NCBI RefSeq assembly: GCF_014084105.1
Contig: NZ_CP048289.1
Span: forward strand, 4,907,922-4,971,921
Length of the DNA stretch: 64,000 nucleotides
Source of the DNA: Streptacidiphilus sp. P02-A3a
GTDB taxonomy: Bacteria > Actinomycetota > Actinomycetes > Streptomycetales > Streptomycetaceae
Reading direction: 5' to 3'
The first letter of the stretch is position 1. Each line of letters begins with the position of its first letter. Below the pieces are notes generated by a model. That model saw nothing but the letters and a program-made list of their open reading frames with translations. It made no database searches and was not told the origin of the DNA. This document shows, one piece after another, positions 1 to 7,704 of this stretch. The position numbers and the translations under genes are program-made.

Positions 1-184
1 GCCCGTCGTCGGTGCTGACGCGGACCAGGACGGTCTCCATCCGCGCGGAGTAGAGGCTGCGCCAGGGCGGGCGGACGAAGTACCCGGGGTCGGCCCGCGG
101 TGCGGTCCCGTCCGGGAGCTTCCCCAGGTAGGCCGTCTCCGCTGACTGCTTGAGGATGTGAGTCGTCACTTCTGTGATGCGCAT
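1..184 (-). CDS. Enolase-superfamily sugar-acid dehydratase, N-terminal part (runs off the window)
   Basis: Reading from the ATG at 184 gives about 61 residues beginning MRITEVTTHIL, then a stretch with YFVRPPWRSLYSARME and VLVRVSTDDG. This is the usual capping-domain start of mandelate racemase/muconate lactonizing enzymes, the family that includes galactonate and related sugar-acid dehydratases. A GGAG ribosome site lies about 7 nt upstream of the ATG. The gene is divergent from a 2-keto-3-deoxy-6-phosphogluconate-type aldolase and a 2-keto-3-deoxy sugar-acid kinase. It is therefore likely to supply the 2-keto-3-deoxy acid those enzymes use. The catalytic barrel is outside the window, so the substrate cannot be assigned. 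Confidence 0.7.
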   Translation of the reverse strand, partial: MRITEVTTHILKQSAETAYLGKLPDGTAPRADPGYFVRPPWRSLYSARMETVLVRVSTDDG

Positions 185-207
185 GTGCTCTCCAGGGGTT
201 GACTGAT

Positions 208-250
208 CGTATTATGGATGATGTCTTGCGTATATTGGAAGTGTCATCCA
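208..250. promoter_or_regulatory. Candidate operator in the divergent sugar-acid promoter
   Basis: The short intergenic region is AT-rich compared with its surroundings. It holds a direct repeat CGTAT-N3-GGA at 208-218 and 229-239, exactly 21 bp (two helix turns) apart. It also holds an inverted pair TGGATGA (215-221) and TCATCCA (244-250). Such spacing suits a dimeric repressor controlling both divergent transcripts. No regulator gene is in the window, so the binding protein is unknown. Confidence 0.4.
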
Positions 251-272
251 CAACTTGGGAAGCGAAGCTACT

Positions 273-941
273 GTGAACCTGCTCGCGGAGATAGCGGAAC
301 GCAAAGTGCTTGCGATCATCCGTGCCGACGGCCCCGAACGGGCCCTGGACTGCGTCCGTACCCTGGTCGGCGCCGGGATCACCGCCCTGGAGGTGTCGTT
401 GACCACCCCGGGGGCCCTGGAGGCGATCGCCCGGGCGCGGGCCCAGTGCCCGCCCTCGGTCCTGGTCGGGGCCGGGACCGTGCTCACCGCCGACCAGGCC
501 GAGGCCGCCGCCGAGGCGCGGGCCCAGTTCGCGGTCACCCCGGCGATCACCCCCGGCGCCCGGCGCAGCGTCGCCCTCGGTCTGCCGCTGCTGTGCGGGG
601 CGCTCACCCCGACCGAGGTGCTCACCGCCCTGGACCTCGGCGCGGCGGCCGTGAAGATCTTTCCCGCCGGTGCCCACGGTCCGCACTACATCAGGGAGTT
701 GCTCGCCCCGCTGCCGACCGCCCCGCTGGTCGCGGTGGGCGGTGTGGACGCGACGAGCGCGCCGCGGTACCTGGCGGCCGGGGCCCGCGCGGTGGCCGTC
801 GGCTCCCCGCTGCTGGGCTCCGCGGGCCGTGGCGGCGCGCAGGCCGAGCTCGCGGACCGGGCCGCGGCCCTGCTCGCGGCGGTCGGCGCCGCCGGTGCCG
901 TACCGGCGGGGCGCGACGCGCGGCGGGGGCCGGGCCGATGA
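273..941 (+). CDS. KDPG/KDPGal-type aldolase
   Basis: Class I aldolase that splits 2-keto-3-deoxy-6-phospho-gluconate or -galactonate into pyruvate and glyceraldehyde 3-phosphate in the cytoplasm. Seen: LEVSLTTPG (substrate-binding Glu), LVGAGTVL, and AAVKIFPAG with the Schiff-base lysine at about K128. The length (222 aa) fits the family. The GTG at 273 is preferred because family members start close to the LLAEIAERK helix; an in-frame TTG at 255 would add six residues. The stop overlaps the next start (ATGA), so this gene is translationally coupled to the kinase that makes its phosphorylated substrate. Confidence 0.88.
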   Translation: MNLLAEIAERKVLAIIRADGPERALDCVRTLVGAGITALEVSLTTPGALEAIARARAQCPPSVLVGAGTVLTADQAEAAAEARAQFAVTPAITPGARRSVALGLPLLCGALTPTEVLTALDLGAAAVKIFPAGAHGPHYIRELLAPLPTAPLVAVGGVDATSAPRYLAAGARAVAVGSPLLGSAGRGGAQAELADRAAALLAAVGAAGAVPAGRDARRGPGR

Positions 942-1873
942 CCGACGTGCTCACCCTCGGCGAGGCGATGGTCTCGGTCCGCACCGCGGCGCCGATGCGG
1001 CTCGGCGGCGCGGCGCAGCTCTCGGTCGCCGGGTCCGAGAGCAATGTGGCGATCGGCCTCGCCCGGCTCGGCCACGACGTCTGCTGGGTCGGCGCGGTCG
1101 GCGACGACCAGCCGGGGAACCTGGTCCGCAGGACGCTGCGGGCCGAGGGGGTCGACACCCGCTTCGCGCGTGCGGCGCGGGGTGCGTTCACCGGGTTCGT
1201 CGCCTTCGACCAGCCCGCCCACGACATCACCCGGGTCAGCTACCACCGGGCCGGCTCGGCCGGGTCCACGCTGACCGCCAAGGAGTGCTCGGTGGCGCTG
1301 AGCTCCACCTTCCCGCGGCTGGTGCACCTGACCGGGATCACCCCGGCGTTGTCGCAGACCGCCCGCGAGGCGGTCCTGGCCACGGCCCGTGCCGCGCACG
1401 CGGCCGGGATCCGGGTCTCCCTGGACGTCAACTACCGCGAACGGCTGTGGCCCCGGCCGCAGGCGGCGGCGGTGCTGCGGGAACTGCTGCCGCTGCTGCA
1501 CACCGTCTTCGCCTCGGCGGACGAGCTCGACCTGCTCAGCGCGGCGGCGGACCCGGTGGCCGAGCTGCTGGCGCGCGGCGTGGCGCAGGTCGTCGTCACC
1601 GCGGGCGCGGACGGGGCGCACTGCCACACGCCCGGGGGCAGCAGGTACCAGCCCGCGTTGCGGGTCGCGGTGGTGGACAGCGTCGGCGCCGGGGACGCCT
1701 TCGTCTCCGGCTACCTGTCCGGCGCCCTGGACGGGCTGACCGCCGAGGAGCGGCTGCGCCGGGCCGCCACCGCCGGGGCGTTCTGCGTCGGAGCGCACGG
1801 CGACTGGGAGGCGCTGCCGTCCAGGGCCGGCCTGGCCCTGCTCGCCCGCGGCGACGGCGCCGCCCTGCGCTGA
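938..1873 (+). CDS. kdgK: PfkB-family 2-keto-3-deoxygluconate/galactonate kinase
   Basis: Sugar kinase of 311 aa that should phosphorylate the 2-keto-3-deoxy acid at C6 with ATP, feeding the overlapping aldolase gene. Seen: a PfkB N-terminal substrate region (GSESNVAIGLARLG), a central DVNYRERLW segment, and the C-terminal signature DSVGAGDAF with the catalytic base at about D253. The ATG overlaps the aldolase stop by four bases. Which epimer (gluconate or galactonate series) is used cannot be read from the sequence; the divergent dehydratase suggests a modified Entner-Doudoroff or DeLey-Doudoroff route. Confidence 0.85.
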   Translation: MTDVLTLGEAMVSVRTAAPMRLGGAAQLSVAGSESNVAIGLARLGHDVCWVGAVGDDQPGNLVRRTLRAEGVDTRFARAARGAFTGFVAFDQPAHDITRVSYHRAGSAGSTLTAKECSVALSSTFPRLVHLTGITPALSQTAREAVLATARAAHAAGIRVSLDVNYRERLWPRPQAAAVLRELLPLLHTVFASADELDLLSAAADPVAELLARGVAQVVVTAGADGAHCHTPGGSRYQPALRVAVVDSVGAGDAFVSGYLSGALDGLTAEERLRRAATAGAFCVGAHGDWEALPSRAGLALLARGDGAALR

Positions 1874-1898
1874 GGCGGGGCGGCGCCGCGCCGTCCGC

Positions 1899-2318
1899 TC
1901 AGCGCACCCGGACCACCACGGTCGCCGAGGTCTGCTGCGGCACCCGGTGGTGGGCGTTGGGGACGGCGACGAGCTGGGAGCGGAACTGGAGCTCGCCGCG
2001 GTGCTGGGCCTTGACGGCCAGCCGCAGGCTCTCGTTCTGCTGGCTCTCGACGGCGGTGCAGCGGATCGTCTGCCAGCCGCCCTGGCCGACCCGCTCGTCT
2101 ATGCACAGCTGCACCCGGGAGCCGGCGATGTCGTTCCCGCCCGACGCGCTGACCTGCACCGTGCGGCCGACCTGGACGCTGTGGCCGCTGACGCCGACGT
2201 CGACGACCGACTTGGCCGAGGCGGCCCCCGCGCCCAGCGCCAGCGCGGCCGCGGCCAGGGCCACGACCGCCGCCGCGGATCCGGTCCTTCTGCGAGTGAT
2301 CCTCTTGATGGTGCCCAC
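1899..2318 (-). CDS. Small secreted protein of unknown function
   Basis: A 139-residue product. It opens with a basic stretch (TIKRITRRRTG) and an alanine-rich hydrophobic helix ending ALGAGAASA, a typical Sec signal peptide. The mature part is about 105 residues and beta-rich by eye, with two cysteines (QLCIDERVG and IRCTAVES) that could form a disulfide. GTG 2318 was chosen because GGGAGG lies 8 nt upstream; the open frame extends further but has no better site. It is convergent with the kinase gene. I do not recognise the family. Confidence 0.7.
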   Translation of the reverse strand: MGTIKRITRRRTGSAAAVVALAAAALALGAGAASAKSVVDVGVSGHSVQVGRTVQVSASGGNDIAGSRVQLCIDERVGQGGWQTIRCTAVESQQNESLRLAVKAQHRGELQFRSQLVAVPNAHHRVPQQTSATVVVRVR

Positions 2319-2958
2319 GCGGCTGCCTCCCTGGTGACTGGACGGTGCAGAAGTCACTGCGGCCCCTAGGACGTTCGCCGTCACCGGGGAGGTTCCGCCG
2401 GGGAGCGGAAACTTTCAGGCTTCTCCCAGGAAACACGGAGGAACCCCCCCCGGGGCGGATCTTCGCGGGGCATTGTCCGGCGTGATGATTTCCGTGGCGA
2501 TTACGGGCCTCCGGTGGCTCCGACGGCCCTCCGGTAACGATTTGGCCTCGTCGGTCCAAATGCCTGCTGGTCGGACCGGGAGAGGGCTAAAACTTTCTTA
2601 CCGAGATACGACCGGAACACCGGGGACGCTCTCGGCAGCGCGCACAGGATGAATTCCTCCCGCCCGGGGCGCGGCCTCGGGCGACCAGTCCGACCCAGAC
2701 TTCCCTGGGGCCGGTGGTACCGCCGGATACCGCTGCTCCCCAGGGCGATCACCGATATACGGGCCGCAGCGGGCGGCCGCGCGATCACGGCGGAGAAAGT
2801 CGACACAACGACGGACGACGGCCCGATCCGGCGACGGGAATTTCCTTGATTTTTCGGTCCGCGGCACCGCCATGCCGTTTTCCCGGAATGAGGCCCGGCG
2901 ATCTCCGGGGCCCCGCCGAACCCAACCCACTCGGCGGCAGAGCGAAGGAAGTCAACCC
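2319..2958. other. Intergenic region, 640 bp, no gene recognised
   Basis: No convincing coding frame. It contains an inverted repeat CCCTGGGG (2703-2710) and CCCCAGGG (2738-2745) enclosing a second GC-rich dyad, which could fold as a hairpin. The region carries the promoters of two divergent genes, but no -10/-35 pair can be picked with confidence. Confidence 0.4.
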
Positions 2959-4764
2959 ATGCGGTGTTCCACTTGTCAGCACGAGAACCCGGCCGAGGCG
3001 GGGTTCTGCGGCGAGTGCGGCGCGTCCTTGGCCGAGGCGGCGCCCGCGCCCGTTCCCACCCCTCCCCCACCGGCCGCACCCGCACCGCCCGCGCCCGCGC
3101 CCGCACCCGCGCCCGCACCCGCCGACGCGGCCGCGGGGCCCGGCGTCCCGCTGCCCGAGCAGGCCGCCCCGCCGCCGCGGGTACGGCAGCGGCCGGGGGC
3201 CGACCCGCCCGCCCCGGTGCCCTCCTGGCAGCGGCACGAGGCCACCCGGTACCTGTGCGCCGCCGTGCACCTGAACAGCGGCCTCGCCGAACTCCTGGTG
3301 GAGCAGGTGCTGGAGGAGCCGCTCCTGGGCATCGCCCGCTCCCCCGGCATCGACCTGGTGGCCGTGATGCGGCACGTGGTCGCCGCCCGCGCCCGGCACC
3401 TGCGCCGGGACGCCGCCCTGGTCGCCTCGGTGCTGCTGATGCTGGTCAGCGCGGTCGCGCAGTCGGCGTGGCTGTTCCTGCTGTTCTTCGTGCTCTCCTG
3501 GGTGGTGATCCTCACCGAGGCGTACCTGGCCCGCTGGGGCGCCACCGCGCACCGGCTGCGCCGCGGCGCCTTCACCCCGCAGGACTCCCTGCCGCGGGAC
3601 TCCACGGCCGCTCGCGGTCTGACGCGGCAGCAGCTCGACCGGGTCAGGGAGTACCAGCAGGGCAACGTCACCGCCTACCGCGGCTTCGACCCCTTCGTCG
3701 GGCACGGCTGGACCCTGGACAGCTGGTCCTTCGCGCTGGACACCACCATCGCGGACGACGAGGAACAGGCGGTCGAGGACTTCACCGCCGGCGAGCTGCA
3801 GGAGTGGATCCGCGGCCGGGTGGCCGACCTCGACCTGCCCGGCCTGACCGTCGGCGACCGGCTCTTCGTCAGCGGCGCCGACGTCCACCACGACGCGCGG
3901 TTCCTGGTCGCCGTCGACCACCGCGACGACGGCCGCCCGGCCGGCGACACCGGGGTTCCCCGGCGGCCGGTGGCCCAGGTGGACGAGGAGCTGCTGGAGA
4001 GCCTGCGGGAGCGGCCCGAGGACCGGGCCAGACCCTATCTCGCGGTCGAGGTGGTGGGCTGGGGCGGGCAGTTGGTCTACACCCTGTTCCTGCGGCTCCA
4101 CCGTTCGGCCAGCCACCTGTTCGTGGAGGCCAACCACACCCTGCTGCCACCGCTGCACTGGGCCTACTACGAGGTCGACGACCTGCTGCTGCGGCCGTCC
4201 GTCCGCCAACTGCTGGGCCTGGCGGTGGCCAGCGGCGTGCGCTGGCCGGGCATGGTGCTGCTGTGCGTGCCGCGGACCGCCCGGCAGCTCTTCGCCGGTC
4301 CTCGGCAGCGGCGCCGCCAGCGCCGCCAGATGAAGTCCATCAAGGAGCAGTTCACCTTCGACCACGGCGCCCGGATCAGCGTCCGCGAAGCGGCCAGCGA
4401 CCTGCGTTCGCGGGTGCCGCAGCGCTTCCCGTCACTGGGACCGCTGGAGCCGGTACTGGCTCCGGTGCTCCGCGCGGTCCTGGGGCTCTTCCTGGACAAC
4501 GGGGGCCGGACCCTCGGCTACCACCGCTACTTCCAGGTCCTGGACAAGGAGATGTACGCCAAGGTCGCGGAGAAGCGGATCTTCGACGCCCTGGCCGAGT
4601 TCCTGGAGGACAGGAACATCGACGCCGGCGAGCTCCGCCGCCGGGTGGAGACGATCATCAACAACAGCCTGAGCATCGGCGACAACAACAGCTTCAACGG
4701 CGTGGCGCTGAGCGTGGGCCGCGGCGCCGCGTCCACGGCCACCTCCGGCAAGCCGTCCAACTGA
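2959..4764 (+). CDS. Zinc-ribbon membrane protein of unknown function (601 aa)
   Basis: Seen: an N-terminal zinc ribbon with two CxxC pairs (CSTC and CGEC, about residues 3-20), a roughly 40-residue Pro/Ala linker, and a soluble segment. Two adjacent hydrophobic helices follow around residues 155-190 (SVLLMLVSAVAQSAWLFLLF, then FVLSWVVILTEAYL). Next comes a large cytoplasm-like region with mixed charge. The C-terminus ends in a short motif SIGDNNSFNGVALSVG. Start ATG 2959 is preceded by GAAGGAAG. The next gene begins 35 nt downstream and carries a closely similar motif near its N-terminus, suggesting the two proteins act together. Family not recognised; the function is open. Confidence 0.75.
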   Translation: MRCSTCQHENPAEAGFCGECGASLAEAAPAPVPTPPPPAAPAPPAPAPAPAPAPADAAAGPGVPLPEQAAPPPRVRQRPGADPPAPVPSWQRHEATRYLCAAVHLNSGLAELLVEQVLEEPLLGIARSPGIDLVAVMRHVVAARARHLRRDAALVASVLLMLVSAVAQSAWLFLLFFVLSWVVILTEAYLARWGATAHRLRRGAFTPQDSLPRDSTAARGLTRQQLDRVREYQQGNVTAYRGFDPFVGHGWTLDSWSFALDTTIADDEEQAVEDFTAGELQEWIRGRVADLDLPGLTVGDRLFVSGADVHHDARFLVAVDHRDDGRPAGDTGVPRRPVAQVDEELLESLRERPEDRARPYLAVEVVGWGGQLVYTLFLRLHRSASHLFVEANHTLLPPLHWAYYEVDDLLLRPSVRQLLGLAVASGVRWPGMVLLCVPRTARQLFAGPRQRRRQRRQMKSIKEQFTFDHGARISVREAASDLRSRVPQRFPSLGPLEPVLAPVLRAVLGLFLDNGGRTLGYHRYFQVLDKEMYAKVAEKRIFDALAEFLEDRNIDAGELRRRVETIINNSLSIGDNNSFNGVALSVGRGAASTATSGKPSN

Positions 4765-4799
4765 GCGCGCGGCAAAGGAAATCAACAAGGGGAAACGAA

Positions 4800-5273
4800 A
4801 TGACGGACAGTCAGTTACCGGGTGGGGAAGGCGACGACGCGGAGAACGAGCCGGACGCGGGAGCGAACCGGGCGCGCCGCCGCGGGCGGCGCGGCGGCGG
4901 CGACATCACCATCGGGGGGAACAGCACCCTCACCGGGGTCGCCATCGCCTCCGGGGACTCCTCCCGCGCCTCGGCCCACGCGGCCGGAGCAGCAGCGGAA
5001 CCGGCCAGGCCCGCGACCCGCGCCGAACTCCACCGGTTCCTGACCGACCTGCTGGCCCAACTCCGTTCCACCGAGGAGGAGTTGGCCGACCGACCGGCGG
5101 CGGTGGAAGTCACCGAGGAGCTGGTGGCCGAGACCTCCGGAACGCACCCCGACCGCTACCGCCTGCGGGGAATGCTGGCCGCGCTGCAAGCGGCCGTCGG
5201 CGGGGCCACCAGCCTGACCGGAGCGGTGACCGTCCTGGTCGAAGCGGTCAAGCGGCTGTTCGGGATTGCCTGA
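4800..5273 (+). CDS. Small partner protein with Gly/Asn beta motif
   Basis: 157 aa, start ATG 4800 with AAGGGGA upstream. Order: an acidic N-terminus, a very basic patch (RARRRGRRGGG), then the motif DITIGGNSTLTGVAIASG, an alanine-rich linker, and a helical C-terminal half of about 95 residues (ELHRFLTDLLAQLRSTEEEL onward) ending in an amphipathic helix VEAVKRLFGIA. The motif matches the C-terminus of the preceding protein. Small actinobacterial proteins with such a Gly/Asn segment and a helical tail are known next to signalling or effector proteins, but that link is inference. It sits between two zinc-ribbon genes in one likely operon. Confidence 0.7.
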   Translation: MTDSQLPGGEGDDAENEPDAGANRARRRGRRGGGDITIGGNSTLTGVAIASGDSSRASAHAAGAAAEPARPATRAELHRFLTDLLAQLRSTEEELADRPAAVEVTEELVAETSGTHPDRYRLRGMLAALQAAVGGATSLTGAVTVLVEAVKRLFGIA

Positions 5274-5316
5274 GACCGGAGCCGGGGGCGGCTACCGGGG
5301 GGAGGTACGGCCAGAG

Positions 5317-6243
5317 ATGACGACGTGTCAGTACTGCCGGGCGCCACTGAGCAGCGCCGCGACCCGGTTCTGCACCCGCTGCGGCGCCCCGGTCGCAGCG
5401 GTACCGGCGGCCTCGGAGCCGGAGCCGGGGCCGGAACCAGAGCCGGAGCCGGGGCCGGAGCCGGGGCCGGAACCAGAGCCGGAGCCGGGGCCGGGGCCGG
5501 GGCCGGTTTCGGGCTCGGAGCAGGAGACGGTGACGATCCGGCACGAGCCAGGGGCCGCCGTGCCCGCGCCGCCGGGGTTCGGTCCGCCGACCGGCGGACC
5601 GCCCGAACCCGACGGCCCCGATCCCGACCCCGGCTTCGACCCCGGCTTCGACCCCGATCCCGATCACGGCCGGGCGGACGCCCGGCGCCGCCGGACGCTG
5701 ATCGCGGTGGGCGTGCTGCTGGCGCTGGTACTGGCCGCGGGCCTGGCGGTGCTGCTCAGCCGGGGGACGTCCGGCCGTACCCCGGCGCACCGCCCGGGGG
5801 CATCCGGCAGCGGCACGCACGCCGCGCCCACGGCCGGTTCCCCGGCCGCCGCGCCCACCGACTCGGCGCCGGGGACCGGCGCACCCTCCCCCACCCCGCC
5901 CTCGCCCTCACCCTCGCCGTCGCCGAGCGCCTCGGCGTCGGCGAGCGCCTCGCCGACCGATCCGGCCGGCGTGGTCACGGCCTACTACAACGACATCAAC
6001 CAGCACGACTACCAGGCGGCCTGGCAGCTGGGCGGCGACCACCTCGGGGAGCCGTACTCCAGCTTCGTCTCCGGCTTCCGCGACACCACCCAGGACACCG
6101 TCGCCGTCACCGGCGTCAGCGGGGACACGGTGACGGTGACCCTGGTGGCGCGGAACTCCGACGGCAGCACGGCCGACTACAGCGGCGACTACACCGTGCG
6201 CGACGGGGTGATCACCGGCGCGAGCCTGGAGTCCACGGGCTGA
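5317..6243 (+). CDS. Zinc-ribbon, single-pass membrane protein with extracellular domain
   Basis: 308 aa. Seen: an N-terminal zinc ribbon (CQYC and CTRC), a long repeat of Glu-Pro-Gly units, an Asp/Pro linker, then one transmembrane helix (LIAVGVLLALVLAAGLAVLL, about residues 128-148). A Ser/Pro/Ala-rich stalk and an outer domain of about 90 residues (VVTAYYNDINQHDYQAAWQL onward) follow, resembling the NTF2-like/DUF4878 type of extracellular modules. A GGAGG site lies about 12 nt before ATG 5317. It ends the three-gene cluster with the 601-aa zinc-ribbon protein and the 157-aa protein. A membrane sensing or secretion role is possible but unproven. Confidence 0.72.
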   Translation: MTTCQYCRAPLSSAATRFCTRCGAPVAAVPAASEPEPGPEPEPEPGPEPGPEPEPEPGPGPGPVSGSEQETVTIRHEPGAAVPAPPGFGPPTGGPPEPDGPDPDPGFDPGFDPDPDHGRADARRRRTLIAVGVLLALVLAAGLAVLLSRGTSGRTPAHRPGASGSGTHAAPTAGSPAAAPTDSAPGTGAPSPTPPSPSPSPSPSASASASASPTDPAGVVTAYYNDINQHDYQAAWQLGGDHLGEPYSSFVSGFRDTTQDTVAVTGVSGDTVTVTLVARNSDGSTADYSGDYTVRDGVITGASLESTG

Positions 6244-6288
6244 CCCGCCAGCGGCGCCCCACCCCGCGCGACCTGCGCGTCGCCGCCG

Positions 6289-6319
6289 TTCTGCCGGTGG
6301 CGAATCTGCCGCGGGCAGA
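6289..6319. promoter_or_regulatory. PopR-type palindromes upstream of clpP3
   Basis: A perfect dyad TCTGCCGCGGGCAGA lies at 6305-6319 (TCTGCC-N3-GGCAGA). As I recall it, this is the arrangement described for PopR control of the clpP3-clpP4 operon in Streptomyces lividans. Immediately before it is an imperfect copy TTCTGCCGGTGGCGAA at 6289-6304. Two abutting sites 73 nt upstream of clpP3 fit an activator site. popR itself lies just downstream of clpP4. Confidence 0.7.
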
Positions 6320-6391
6320 GCAACCACCTCCGCGGTCCTCCCAGGGGCAAGAGTGGAGTCAACGGCGTTCCTGCCTCGACAAGGAGACCCG

Positions 6392-7030
6392 ATGACTCCA
6401 CTGACCACCCTCCAACCCCGCGCGGAGGAGGGCGACACCGCGCCCAGCCGCTTCGACGACCACCTCGCGGCCCAACTGCTCGCCCAGCGGATCGTGCTCC
6501 TCGGCACCCAGGTCGACGAGGTGTCGGCCAACCGGGTGTGCGCGCAACTGCTGCTGCTGTCGGCGGAGGACCCGCACACCGACATCAACCTGTACATCAA
6601 CAGCCCCGGCGGCTCGGTCACCGCGGGCCTCGCCATCTACGACACCATGCGGCTCATCCCGAACGACGTCTCGACGCTGGCGATGGGGATGGCCGCCAGC
6701 ATGGGCCAGTTCCTGCTCACCGTGGGGACCTCCGGCAAGCGCTTCGCGCTGCCCAACGCGCGGGTCATGATGCACCAGCCCTCGGCGGGCATCGGCGGCA
6801 CCACCGCGGACATCGAGATCCAGGCGCAGAACCTCCAGTTCACCAAGAAGGCCATCGAGAAGATCACCGCCGAGCACACCGGCCAGAGCGAGGAGACGAT
6901 CACCCGGGACGGCGACCGGGACCGCTGGTTCACGGCCGAACAGGCCAAGGAGTACGGAATCGTGGACCGGGTGGTGGAGTCGCTCGCCAGCATCCGCCCG
7001 ACCACCTCGCGTCCTCGGATGGGGTTGTGA
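6392..7030 (+). CDS. clpP3: ATP-dependent Clp protease proteolytic subunit ClpP3
   Basis: 212-residue ClpP serine protease subunit, forming a double-ring barrel with a partner ClpP and working with a Clp ATPase. The catalytic triad is complete by motif: Ser in [10 protein letters not shown] (about S103), His in VMMHQP (about H128) and Asp in DRDRWF (about D177). Start ATG 6392 is chosen for the AAGGAG site 6 nt upstream; the open frame begins earlier at 6353. The next gene begins 1 nt after its stop. The pair with a nearby PopR gene and PopR-type box identifies it as the inducible clpP3-clpP4 operon rather than the housekeeping clpP1-clpP2. Confidence 0.9.
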   Translation: MTPLTTLQPRAEEGDTAPSRFDDHLAAQLLAQRIVLLGTQVDEVSANRVCAQLLLLSAEDPHTDINLYINSPGGSVTAGLAIYDTMRLIPNDVSTLAMGMAASMGQFLLTVGTSGKRFALPNARVMMHQPSAGIGGTTADIEIQAQNLQFTKKAIEKITAEHTGQSEETITRDGDRDRWFTAEQAKEYGIVDRVVESLASIRPTTSRPRMGL

Positions 7031-7031
7031 C

Positions 7032-7634
7032 ATGGGCTCCTACACTGTTCCCTACGTCATCGAACGCACCGCGCAGGGCGAACGGTCCTACGACGTCTTC
7101 AGCCGGTTGCTCAACGAGCGGATCATCTTCCTCGGCACCGAGATCGACGACGGCGTCGCCAACGTGGTCATCGCGCAACTCCTGCACCTGGAGTCGGCCG
7201 GCCCCGAGCAGGAGATCTCGATCTACCTCAACTCGCCCGGCGGCTCGTTCACCTCACTGATGGCGATCTACGACACGATGACGTTCGTGCAGGCGCCGAT
7301 CTCCACGTTCTGCGTCGGCCAGGCGGCGTCCACCGCCGCGGTGCTGCTGGCCGGCGGGGATCCCGGACGGCGGTTCGTGTTGCAGCACGCGCGGGTACTG
7401 CTCGGCCAACCGGCCAGCAACGGCCGCCGGGGAATGGTCTCCGACCTCAGCCTCGCCGCCAAGGAGATGGTCCGCGTCCGCTCCCAGGTGGAGGAGATCC
7501 TGTCCCGGCACACGCATCACGACACGGCGACGCTGCGCGCGGACATGGACCGGGACAAGGTGCTCACCGCCGACGAGGCCGTCAGCTACGGGCTCGCCGA
7601 CGAGGTACTGCGCCGCCGCCTCGCGTTCGCCTGA
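7032..7634 (+). CDS. clpP4: ClpP4-type subunit with altered catalytic triad
   Basis: 200-residue ClpP homologue directly downstream of clpP3. Ser is present in [12 protein letters not shown] (about S100) and Asp in [10 protein letters not shown] (about D175). The position that is His in clpP3 (VMMHQP) reads VLLGQP here, so the catalytic His is Gly (about G125, codon GGC at 7404-7406). The subunit is expected to be catalytically weak or inactive alone and may act as a structural or regulatory ring in a mixed ClpP3-ClpP4 complex. Whether this substitution is usual for ClpP4 proteins I cannot check here. The rest of the fold motifs ([16 protein letters not shown]) are intact. Confidence 0.88.
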   Translation: MGSYTVPYVIERTAQGERSYDVFSRLLNERIIFLGTEIDDGVANVVIAQLLHLESAGPEQEISIYLNSPGGSFTSLMAIYDTMTFVQAPISTFCVGQAASTAAVLLAGGDPGRRFVLQHARVLLGQPASNGRRGMVSDLSLAAKEMVRVRSQVEEILSRHTHHDTATLRADMDRDKVLTADEAVSYGLADEVLRRRLAFA

Positions 7635-7660
7635 CCCCGCGCGACCGGGCCCCGAGGCCC

Positions 7661-7695
7661 GCCGGTACAACGGCGCCGCGCCCCGTTGTACCGGC
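7661..7695. terminator. Bidirectional terminator between clpP4 and popR
   Basis: Perfect 13-bp stem, GCCGGTACAACGG at 7661-7673 and its complement at 7683-7695, with a 9-nt loop, placed between the convergent clpP4 and popR genes. No long T-run, as is common in streptomycetes. Confidence 0.7.
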
Positions 7696-7704
7696 GCCGG
7701 CCGC

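Noticed and set aside
670-2337. Plus-strand frame of 555 codons across the aldolase and kinase genes
   Set aside because: Arg/Pro/Gly-rich out-of-frame reading of two recognised enzymes.
2703-2745. CCCTGGGG/CCCCAGGG dyad as an operator or riboswitch
   Set aside because: No match to a known site and no conserved RNA element recognised; kept only as a note in the intergenic entry.
2785-4365. Long minus-strand frame opposite the zinc-ribbon gene
   Set aside because: Shadow of the plus-strand gene, which has a clear ribosome site, CxxC pairs and membrane helices.
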